Source: Amoebophrya sp. A120 (lineage: Eukaryota > Sar > Dinophyceae > Syndiniales > Amoebophryaceae). Taken from it: a stretch of DNA of 64,000 nt. Positions 21,788 to 31,456 of this stretch are shown here, piece by piece. The stretch's first letter is position 1. Every line of letters starts with the position of its first letter. The translations under genes and the position numbers were made by a program. The notes under the pieces were generated by a model that saw nothing but the letters and a program-made list of their open reading frames with translations, was not told where the DNA came from and did not search any database. Location: NCBI GenBank assembly GCA_905178155.1, contig CAJINV010000006.1, positions 2,458,658 to 2,522,657 on the forward strand, given 5' to 3'.

Positions 21788-24700
21788 TTATTCTTCATTC
21801 GTGCTATTTTTCCCTGCAAAGAACTCCCGAGCGCGCAAGACTTCCGCGACAGCGTCTGGGTCGCCGAAAAAGCCCAGTTTGGAAACGGCCCCGGGAGAGT
21901 CAGGATCTTCGGCGTACCGCACGAGCGCTCCCCGTACCCGGAGCAGGGTTCGCAGGGTTTCTTTGCCAACATCTTTATCGCCATCCTTTCCATTCACGTA
22001 TTCGTGCATGTTATCAAGTGCAAAAATGTCTGGGTCTGGAAGATTGCGAGACTTGTCATGCTTGTCTGGCATGACCAAAAAGCTTGTGATGCGCGTTCAA
22101 GAAGAGATCCTTTTGCCTGTCATGCAAAAACGCACTTTGTCATGCGAAAAACGCAAAACAAAGAGGCGCAGACATTTCTCATGCTTGGCTGTGCATTACA
22201 GAGCATTCACTATTCCCAACGCAGCATTACAAGTTTCAGACCCAGACACTTTTACATTTGATACATGTACACGAAACACGACTCAACGCACATGTTGTGA
22301 AGCCTTGCCGGTGCCGCGAAGACAGCTCGATCTGCAGAAGTCGCAAAGGCGTCTGCAGAAGCGAGACCACTTAGTACAAACAATATTTCTGCAACGGACG
22401 CATACGTCTCTTGAATCTGAGAGGCGGAGGGGAGGAACCAGTCGCGAAGTCGTGTTCCAGGGCCGTGCGCTGCGGCTGCGGGAGGAGATGAAGAAGAAAT
22501 AAAGGCGTGTATTCCGCCGCGCGGGTCGTTCTTTTCTCGGAACACCTCCGAAAACTGCGCGACTCTATTACAGTGAAAAATGCCCCCACCCCTAAAGTTT
22601 GATGCGAAGTTTCTAAATGAAAAGTTTTTGTCATGCATGAAAGGAGTATCAATCTTTCTGATGCATTTTCTAGGCGAGTATCGCATCGCTTTTGTGACAA
22701 GCGCCGCTCTTGCTGGGGTCTTTTGCAATACAAATTTTTGCTATTTACGATTGGAAACCTGTGATGCTGATGGATGCAAGAGGGCGAGTGTTTCATTTGG
22801 AAAGGTTTGCAATACAAACGTTCCCAAGTTCGGGGGCGGTGGGGGCATTTTTCATTGTAATAGACTCTATACATCCCGTACTGCGAGTGCGGGACGTCGT
22901 CGAGGTCTGGCGTGAAGCGGAGGAGAATATGGCGCTCTCAAACGTTACATTCTCAACTGTTAGATGAATTTGTGATGCAGGGGCCGCAACAGTCAAAGGC
23001 GCAAGCTTGCTGCTTTCGCATCACAGATTTGGCACCGATTTAGATGCTGTTTCGCCCTTCGGAGATTTGTCATGCGAAGCAGCTTGATCATCTACCGGGG
23101 GCTCAAGGTAGTTTTGCATGACAAATTCATGTAACAGTTGAGAACAAGGTAACCGATTTGAGAACACCATAGAGAAACGGGTCCGCGTTGGTCAGCGAGC
23201 TCCAGCGGCCACGCAGCCCCGTTTTCCTTCCGTCGGAATCCACCTCGTCCAAGTCAAAGAGCGCGGTGACCGGCCTGACCAACGCTTTTGGCGGCGGGTT
23301 TTCTAGCAGCCTCGGATCAACGTCGAGGCCACGGGCTAACCGCTCTTCCTCGTCGAACTGGGCATCGACCTCTCGAAATAACCGCTCCTCATGTATGGGA
23401 GTGTCTTCAGGATCGAAATCGACAAAATCGAAAAATTTGTAATGCATAAAATGTAGGGCACATAAGGCCTGTGTTGGAGACGAGGCGGCAAATGAGACCG
23501 ATTGCAAGCTTGTTTAGCCCTACACATGTACTGCCAGAGTAGCATGACTACAGGCGCAGTCTTCTTTGCCTACACAACATGACAGACTGGGTTTTGGTGC
23601 TCCCAAAATTTGTCATGCGCCACTTGGAAACTGAGGCTCCAAGAACTGGTATCGATTTTATGCAACGTCACAAATTATTTCGATTTATGTTGATTTCGAT
23701 CCTGACGCTTCCGTATCATGTGGGTCCACTGTAGGAGTGGAGAAGATTCGAGAGTGCGCGGCTTCAGCCACCGCCTGCAAGCGTTGTCGCCAAGTAGTAG
23801 TTGCTGTTGTTGTTTTTCCCGGGGATAAATCGTCGGGCGAGCGGCCACCCGTCCTCGCGGGTTCTTCTTCGTGATGATCTTCACGAGGCAGAAGCGACAG
23901 TAAATCCTTTAGCGAGCTTGCGCTTTTGAGATACTGGTCCAGTAGAGAGAGGGGGGCGTTCCACGGGACGTAGTAGGGCCGCCCAAATACCGGGCAGAAG
24001 GCCGGCGGCTTGCAAACAGGCTCGAGACGAGCCCACGGCTGCCGGTCGAGGGAGCCCTCGGACAAAGAGAACGCAGGTGGCCCAGCACTGCACGCACATC
24101 CTAGCAGGTCTCCGACTTTCACTGTTGTGCGCTGCTGCTCCTCTTTTTCTTCTTGGTGTAGTTGTTTCTGTCCTTCTTCCTTGATGTTGTTCTCCTTGTT
24201 CTGACCGGAGGAGTCACTCGTGGTTTTCACGACGGACCCAGCCGTTTTTTGTACAAAGTCCGACGATTTAAGCGGAAACTCATCTCCGCTTTTCGTTTCA
24301 CCTGCTTGTTCATCTGCCGATAATGCTGAAGCCGATGAGAGCGCCGTTGAATTCAGAAACGAAGATTTTTCTTCATCAACCTGCTGCAGCACTACTTGAT
24401 CTGCTTGTCCACCTCGCACAAGGATCATAGAAGAACGTGACGCAGCTGTTGGTGCAGCCCTTGAAGATGATGATGTAGTTTCTAAACTGCTAGTACCGCT
24501 TGTAGTTCTTCTACTGCCCCGGAGATTCGGACGGTGATGCGGAGGAATGTTGGAATTTTCATTTTCAACAAGAAGTGCATGATCTTCTTCGCGATCCTTT
24601 CCAAGCGGCTGGTCTTGGTGTAAAAGTTCTGGCTCGAGGACCACTATGCAAGAAAAAAACTGTGTAAGTGTAAGTTTCTTGGAGGAATAGCTTGCCCTGC

Positions 24701-26095
24701 ATGACACGGAAAACCTGTCATGCGTAGCTAGTCTTTGAAAACAGCACATACGAAAGTAGCCACTCTGATGCAAGTCCAGCATGACAAGTGTAAGAACAGT
24801 TTTGCATTTTCTGCAACACAAAGTTACACTTACACAGTGGTTTTTTTCTTGGATACCAACTTCTTGCTGTTCTTGTTCCGGCTTCTCCGAGGCGACGTCC
24901 ACGTCCTCAGCGTCTTCATCTTCAACAGGCTCTTCGAAAATAACCTCGTCGTCGCCTTCCTCGTCCATTGTTCTCGGAGCAGGTTGTACCCCCCCAGCTC
25001 TAGCGCCTGCTGCCCCAACTTCAAGAGCGGCGCGCCCGGACGCGGCTGGCGCAGAAGTGGCCTGATTGATGGCGCTGGGTGTTCTAGTTGTACTACTCTC
25101 TTCATTATCAAAAGTAAAAATGTCTGGGTCTGGAAACTTGTAATGCTGGGTGGCGTCTCATGATGAGGCTACAAATGCTGGCTCAGCATGACAAGTCTCT
25201 GAGCTCCTAGGTGTTGCCTATTCTGCATGACAAACTGCGCTTCTGCATCACAGAAAAACGGAGCTCTTGGGTAACGTGCATGACAGATTTAAGAGTCATG
25301 CCAGACAAGCATGACAAACATGAATTCTTCCAGGAGACCCAGACATTTTCACAGTTGATATTCATCGACGTCGAAGAGCTGCGCATCTTCGGAGGACTAT
25401 GGCGTTCTCAACTGTTACATTCTCAAGTGTTACGTGAATTTGTGATGGAAGAATGGCACAAGTGATAGGAGAGATCTTGCGCGTCTTGCATGACACATCT
25501 GGCGCCGATTATCGTCCTGCTTGGCCCTCTGAGAATTTGTCATGCGAAGCAGCTTGATGGTGTAGATTCTGAAGGCAATTCTGCATGACAAATCATGTAA
25601 CAGTTCAGAATGTAACGTTTGAGAACGCCATAAGGACGGCAGATGACTGATGTACGAACTGGCACGACCGTGTGCAGTTTTCATCATACTTGTTTTTCCT
25701 TCGCCTGCAGGAAGAACATCATCTTGATCTTCATCGTCAAAGAAGTCCTCATCGGGCGCTGCTGGGGCTGTTGTAGTCGGCTTATGACTTCTTGGCAGCT
25801 TCTGCTCTTTGTCTTCCTCGTTCGACCCCGTGCTGGTGGTTGTAGTTTCCCCGCCGCCCCGCACGTCGACGTCGCTTTCAGTAGTTGTACTTATTTCCAG
25901 AGCAGTTGCTCTGCTAAAGAGTAGCGTCTTCTCCTGCAGCAGCGCCGGCGCACCAAGGAAGATGAAAAGGAGGAGCAAATAACAGAAGCGGCGTGCAACA
26001 CCGTCGAGGACCGCAGTAGCTGTAGTAGTGCGACCAGCGCCGGCAGAAGACGTTGGCGTCTTCCTCGCCGAGGGGACCACAAGAAGGACCAACAT
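21788..26095 (-). CDS. Membrane-anchored protein of unknown function
   Basis: Predicted 818 aa from eight exons (26095-25633, 25397-25361, 25105-24856, 24644-23716, 23393-23172, 22927-22863, 22565-22264, 22011-21788), an exact multiple of three after removing seven introners plus TSDs. Residues about 36-55 (RRFCYLLLLFIFLGAPALL) are a signal-anchor or signal peptide. An acidic low-complexity stretch follows, then a part with GCACSAGPPAF and PVCKPPAFCPVFGRPYYVPW (possible disulfides in a lumenal setting), and a well-structured C-terminal region with SSLTNADPFLYGVL, LLRFTPDLDDVPHSQYGMYR and FREKNDPRGG. I do not recognise the family. The closing segment (LRTLLRVRGALVRYAEDP) looks helical. Confidence 0.75.
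22012..22263. mobile_element. Introner, family A (gene 21788-26095)
   Basis: TIR TATCAAGTGCAAAAATGTCT; TSD CATGT. Confidence 0.9.
22566..22862. mobile_element. Introner, family H (gene 21788-26095)
   Basis: TIR TATTACAGTGAAAAATGCCC / ..GGGGGCATTTTTCATTGTAATA; TSD GACTC. Confidence 0.9.
22928..23171. mobile_element. Introner, family C (gene 21788-26095)
   Basis: Left TIR TATGGCGCTCTCAAACGTTA; the right end carries an altered inner part (AAGGTAACCGATTTG); TSD GAGAA. Confidence 0.9.
23394..23715. mobile_element. Introner, family G (gene 21788-26095)
   Basis: TATGGGAGTGTCTTCAGGAT / ..GATCCTGACGCTTCCGTA; TSD TCATG. Confidence 0.9.
24645..24855. mobile_element. Introner, family K (gene 21788-26095)
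   Basis: TIR TATGCAAGAAAAAAACTGTG with inner GTAAGTGTAA; the only member of this family seen in the window. TSD ACCAC/CCAAC. Confidence 0.85.
25106..25360. mobile_element. Introner, family A (gene 21788-26095)
   Basis: TIR TATCAAAAGTAAAAATGTCT; TSD TTCAT. Confidence 0.9.
25398..25632. mobile_element. Introner, family C (gene 21788-26095)
   Basis: TATGGCGTTCTCAACTGTTA / ..AACGTTTGAGAACGCCATA; TSD AGGAC. Only 37 bp from the next introner. Confidence 0.9.
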
Positions 26096-27509
26096 CCTCG
26101 GGTGGAATCAGTTGTAAGTAACAGCAGGAGTGGAGTAGATTTCTTCCTCCTACTGTCTGCCGTGCACGTGCTACGACGACCAGCAGTGAAGCTAGATTAG
26201 CACATCGCAGTCGTTCTGTTGTTGCAGGAGCGAGGGGCGGGTCCCAAAGCAATATGCTCACACTACATTCAACACGTTATTTCTCGATTCTTGATTCGCA
26301 TTCTTTCGATTCACACTTTCAACATCAACTCCCTCCGGCAACTACAACATTTCTGGCCTCCTGAGTCAAATTGTTCTTGCAGACAGGCAGATAGGTGACG
26401 ATTGGCGTTCTTGCGTCTTACTCTTACCCTCGATAGACAGGAGCGGGCTGCTCTTGCACTTCATCTAAGCTAACAGCCATTCGAGGCGATCTCAACCACT
26501 CCGCTCTTTTGCAAGCCTCGCTCGGCGGTCTATTCCAGTTTCACGAATAAAATGCATGACGTGCCCTTTTTTTCTATCTCTAGAGCCATGCTTCTGTTTC
26601 TACTATTCGATAGTAGGAGAAGCTTTTAGCGTAGTAGGAGAAGGTGAATAGTAAGAAAATAAGACCTAAACTTGTATCTTTTCGCACGGGCATAGTCTAG
26701 GGCTCGCATGACGTCGAAAATCGGCGAGAATTCAATCGCCTTTTGCTCCTGCCTGCGGCGGGTAGTTTCACTGGAACAAGAAAACGAGGCGTCACGACTG
26801 CGAGCGCCAAGGGAAGAGGTAGTGAATCTTTTTATAATCTTGCAAAACAACCTTTTTCCTGCCCCTGGTGCTGTACAAAAACACGGCACAAACAGGCGTA
26901 GTGTTTCCATAATGCAACTTGATGAAATTGGACAAGTATTATTCCCTTGTTTCGTATTCCTGTTCGTAATGGTGCGGCATTCGACTTTAATTGTTTTTTT
27001 ATTTGTTTTCTCGATTCTTAATATTCGTAAGCAAAAAGTTTAAACTCACCTTCTGCACGATGAGTGGTTGATCAGAAAGGACAAAGCTCGTCCTCCATCT
27101 TTCGTTGTCTTACTAGATACGTGGTTCTTTACCAGTAAAATTGCAGTTGAAAGTCACCTTAATAATTCCCTATGTTGTCAGTAGGTGTCATCGAAGATTT
27201 CAACAAAAAGCCCGACAAATTTCGACGTGTAGCCGCCCCGATCGCTTTTTTCAAACCTGCACCATGTTGAGAAGCGAAGGCACACGCTGCAGGATTCTTG
27301 CAATAAACGATAAATCTATACATAGAATCTTGCTGGCGGCAAGAAAAGTTTAGTAATAAGGACCAATCAACCTTTTTGGTATCAAATTGTACCGAAGGTT
27401 TCATTTGGTATTGGTTGTAAAAAAATTCAGAAAATTGATTCTCTTAAACTATGTATCATGCGTACGACATGACCGCTTGGTACTAAAGGAGAATCCATGA
27501 TGATCCTCG
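26096..27509. other. Spacer holding duplicated block, copy 2
   Basis: No gene seen; contains the copy of the 21232 block at 26700-27215. Confidence 0.5.
26700..27215. repeat. Duplicated spacer block, copy 2
   Basis: Partner of 21232-21780, diverged with many small indels. Ends about 295 bp before the stop of the next gene. Confidence 0.85.
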
Positions 27510-30500
27510 TCACGCCCCAATCTCCTTCAAATTTTCTAACTGCAAGTTCAACAGATAGTCCAACTTCCTCCCCATCTTTTCGTTCAGCTTAAACCGCCTG
27601 GCAAAGTCCTTGGCCGCCTGCTCCGGTTTTTGTCCCCGGAACAAGACGAGGCGCTCCGTTTGCGTGGGAGAGATGTTCACGTCGACGTACAGGAGGACTT
27701 TGCTGTGCGAGTTGGCGTAAGAACTTTGCTCTTCATCTTCGCTATCAACTCCACTTCTTCCGGGCATCGGCGGCACTTCGCGGAGTCGGGAACTGGAATT
27801 GTAGTTGTCAAAATTTCTATCTGCGGATCGTCTCACGGACACCTCATGCCGCAACTTTGCTCTCTTCCTATCCCGATCAGAACTGCGGCCGGTCGATCCT
27901 GCTCCGCGGGCGCTGCTGCTCGGAGGGTAGTCGTAGTTGTATCTATTTTCAACATCGTCTCGTCTTCTGTTCCTCCTAGCTGCCTGGGGAGCGGGAGATA
28001 CCGTAGCGGATCTCGATGTTTATCAAATGTAAAAATGTCTGGGTCTGGAAGGATGCGAACTTGTCATGCTGTCTTTGGATTCCAAAAAAATCTGTATTGC
28101 GTGACCAGCAACAGGAGTACAGTTTGTGTTACGCGGAGGCGGAGATGGAATTTCTCATGCGGAATAGGCACTAGGGAGCCTTCTAAAAATCTGTGATGCT
28201 AGATCATGCATTACATGCATCATGGATCATACAAGATATGCATCACAAATCCCGAAATCTTCCAGACCCAGACATTTTTGCAATCCATAATGTTGGTCCG
28301 TATTTCATGTTGACGCTGGAGTTGTCCAGATCTGAATTGCCATGAATTTCTTCTACTTCATCCTCATCTTCGCTGGCGCCGTACAATTCCTGATCTATCC
28401 TCCGATAATACTCGTCGTCAAATTTCTGCTGCAACTTCCCCCGTGGCGGCGGCGAAAATTGCGGGTCGTGGCGGTAGCGCTCGTGGTAAGAACTGTGTAG
28501 AACTTTGCTCACGCCCCCGCGGCCGCGTGCTGGTGGACTACTGCTGTGCTGCCTTTTGTTCTTTCTCCGAAAAACTTGGCTCGGGTACGCATGCTTGGGC
28601 GGGAAACGCTCTTCTTGAAACCTGTGGCCGGTAAAAGATGAATTTTTATTGCATATTTGCTTCTGTGTACTTACTTACAAATTAAAACCGATAGAGATCT
28701 TTACTGCCCAGCATGTTCTTCATCTTCGTAAATCCACATCACAAGACAGTGACACCATGTTGCACATCTACGCATCACAAATTGAGGATGTCGTCGTTTA
28801 GTATCAAATTAGAATACCTTCTCAACTCCGACTTCTCATCAAAGGCCCTTCTCATGCGTAATGTCACCTCGTCGTACCCGGGTGGCGTTTTTGCCCGCTG
28901 CACCACATGTACGATCTCCGACGAGTTACTTTATGAGAGTGCACAACTCCCCCTCCCCCTCATTTGTATTGCATGAACAGCACTACAAACACCACCATAC
29001 GTGGAGCCTGTGCATGACAAATTCATGCGCCTCGTGTAGTACCGTTTGGGCTTCCCGAATCTGTCATGCAAACAGTACGACCACAGGAAAACCAAAACAC
29101 TTGGATTTGGGGTTTTGCATGACAAGTGAGGGGGAGGGGGAGTTGTGCACTCTCATATATTCTGTGCGCCGTTCAGAAGAAGTTGTTGCTTCAAGTAGTC
29201 TTTTCGAACAATCGACTTCTTCTTCATATTGGGCTTGAACGTGCACTATGCATTGCAAATCTGTCTGCGTCTGGAACAAAGGTGGAGCTTGTCATGCTAA
29301 GTCTGGACTTCTGTGCACAAATCTGTATTGCATGATTGCCAAAAGTTGTCCAGCACTTTTGACCGAGCCGAAAGGGAGTTTCTCCTGCAGGACAGGAATG
29401 ATCGAGACCACCTCACAGAATCTGTCATGCCGGGTCCTGCATGCCAGACCCCGTGCGTCGTGGAAAATTTGCATCACAAGTGTTGCAATTTTCCAGACCC
29501 AGACGTATTCGCAGTTGATATGCACTCTTTCAGCAGCTTTGCCTTGTTGAACTCTTTCGCCTGCTGGATCGTTGTTTGCTTTTTCTCTTTCAACATCATA
29601 CCCCTCTCATACAGTTGCTCGTAATTCGCCGGCTGGAGGTTCTTTCTCGTAGTCGTTCTCTTCGGATTATTTGCTCCTGCTGCAGCTGCTATCTTGTTGC
29701 TGTATTTGTCCCAGGTGGCTGTTGCAGTGTCTTTTGACCCCGTGGCGCTGTCGTCTGGTGTGATCAGAATCTTATCGTGATTCAGCTGCTTAGTCACGTT
29801 TGTTTTTCCGAAGTTTTTTTTCGAGTGCACGATCACATTCCTGGCTCCGCTCGAACTACTGCTTCCACCTCCTACGATGTTGCTACCACCCTCCTGGTGC
29901 GCACCGCTGCTTAATTGTCGTCCCTTAGTAGTACCTGCACTTGCACCCCCAGCACCTCCTCCCACCGTGTAGGTTCTGTCCGGCCGAAACGTGCATTCTC
30001 TGTTTCTTTCCCTTTCCAATTCTTTTTTCGCGAGCTGTTTCTTCTCCTCCGATTTCTGCTTCCGCCACAGCATCAGGTCCACGTGCGTCATCATACCGCT
30101 CTCCTTTTGTTGCTTTTTGGTCACTTTGTTCGCCAGGATTTCTTGTTGCCGGCTCTGCCTCTGGTGTTGTCCTTTATTGTTTTTCAAAAACGACGCAGGA
30201 GTGGTTTGTGTTGCGGGCTGCGCATGAAGATTCGACTGTTTCATCTTCATTGCCGTCGACGAAGAGGACTCTTTGTTCACTTTATTGCTCTCCGGAAGTA
30301 GTTCCTCCTCCGCGGCACTGTAATACGCGTTGTTGGTAGTGCTGTTACTCATTGCAACTCCCGCCGCGTTCTGCTGCTGATAGTTGTTGTGCAAGCGGTT
30401 GAAGTAGAGCGGGTAGAACTCCTGCCGTAACTTACTCGGATTGTATCTCGCGACCAAATCCCGGACTCGGCTCGTGGAAACAACTGGAACTTCTGGGGGA

Positions 30501-31323
30501 TTGTCGTGGTTTTCTTTTTCATTTTTACTAGCATCTTCACCGCCCTTCGTGTGGTTATTTGAAGACGTTCTTCCCAGCATGGAGGGCGCAGAGGCGAGGG
30601 AAGGGATCTGCTGTTTTATGTTGTCCATTATCTTCGCGTCTTGTCCATTCTCCTCTTCATTTCGCAACGTTTTGAATGTCTCCTCATCCACCGCACCCAT
30701 CAAAACGTGGAAAAAAACCGTCAGAGACAGCAAGTCCGTGTGTCCGGTTGCTTCCGGGTCCAGGTAGCGCCACAGGGAGAGTTTCAGCGATTCGTTTACA
30801 GAGTTCAGAAGGTTGGCATTTTCTGGCTGCAGGTGCTTGTTAATTCCTGTAGTTGCGCTACTAGAGGAAGAGGAGGACGTTGCGTTCGCAGGATGGGTGG
30901 GTTTCAAGCAACCCATTTTTTCCAGAAACACTCTATGGGAGTGCCAGGATGGAAATCGACAAAGTTAAAACAACTTGTAATGCATAAAATCGATACCAAT
31001 TGGACACCCGGCCCACGGTTTCTAGTCGGTGCATGACAAATTTTGTCCGTACCGGAAGCCAGCTTGTCATGATGTTTAGGGCAAAGGGGCTCCCCTCTGT
31101 GATCCTAATCAGCAGCCCAATGCTCGACCCTTACCAGCACTACTATCTACCTCCCTTGCGTCCTCTGCAATAGAGGCAATTTTTGCGGTGCATTTTATGC
31201 GTGACAAACTATTTCAACTTTGATGATTTCGATCCTGACAGTTCCATACACTCCCAAATCGGAGTAAACGAGCTCGGACGTCGTGCCGGTGGAAGAACTC
31301 GATCCTGTTTTAGGATGAGTCAT
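27510..31323 (-). CDS. ECTF(K/R)P-repeat protein with PPGYxE motif, 1
   Basis: Predicted 837 aa, hydrophilic, no signal or membrane segment. Exons: 31323-31249, 30933-29521, 29246-29158, 28931-28818, 28621-28290, 28020-27510; one intron (28622-28817) is ordinary GT-AG, the other four are introners. Motifs in order: N-terminal LWRYLDPEATGHTDLLSL (EF-hand-like helix), basic coiled segments, RECTFRPD, ANYEQLYERGMMLKEKK, KECTFKPNM, TPPGYDEVTLRMRRA, and a compact C-terminal LLYVDVNISPTQTERLVLFR...FARRFKLNEKMGRKLDYLL. Repeats of xECTFxPxI next to LY(E/D)-basic helices, a PPGY/FxE motif and a ubiquitin-fold-like C-terminal domain are common in uncharacterised ciliate, apicomplexan and kinetoplastid proteins, often thought cytoskeletal or flagellar. 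Function inferred only loosely. Confidence 0.75.
28021..28289. mobile_element. Introner, family A (ECTFKP gene 1)
   Basis: TATCAAATGTAAAAATGTCT; TSD ATGTT. Confidence 0.9.
28932..29157. mobile_element. Introner, family I (ECTFKP gene 1)
   Basis: Best-preserved family I: TATGAGAGTGCACAACTCCC on the left and its complement on the right; TSD TACTT/TATTC. Confidence 0.9.
29247..29520. mobile_element. Introner, family A (ECTFKP gene 1)
   Basis: TSD TGCAC. Interrupts KEC-TFKPN. Confidence 0.9.
30934..31248. mobile_element. Introner, family G (ECTFKP gene 1)
   Basis: TATGGGAGTGCCAGGATGGA / ..GATCCTGACAGTTCCATA; TSD CACTC. Confidence 0.9.
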
Positions 31324-31456
31324 GAGATGATGCGCAGCTGTTGTACTACTTTTTACCTATTGCAACGTGGTCATCATCACAGAAGCAGGAGAGCAGTGTT
31401 CCATGCTGAATTTCGTCATGTGTAAAAACCAAATGGCCGCAGACTCAAAGCAAGAA

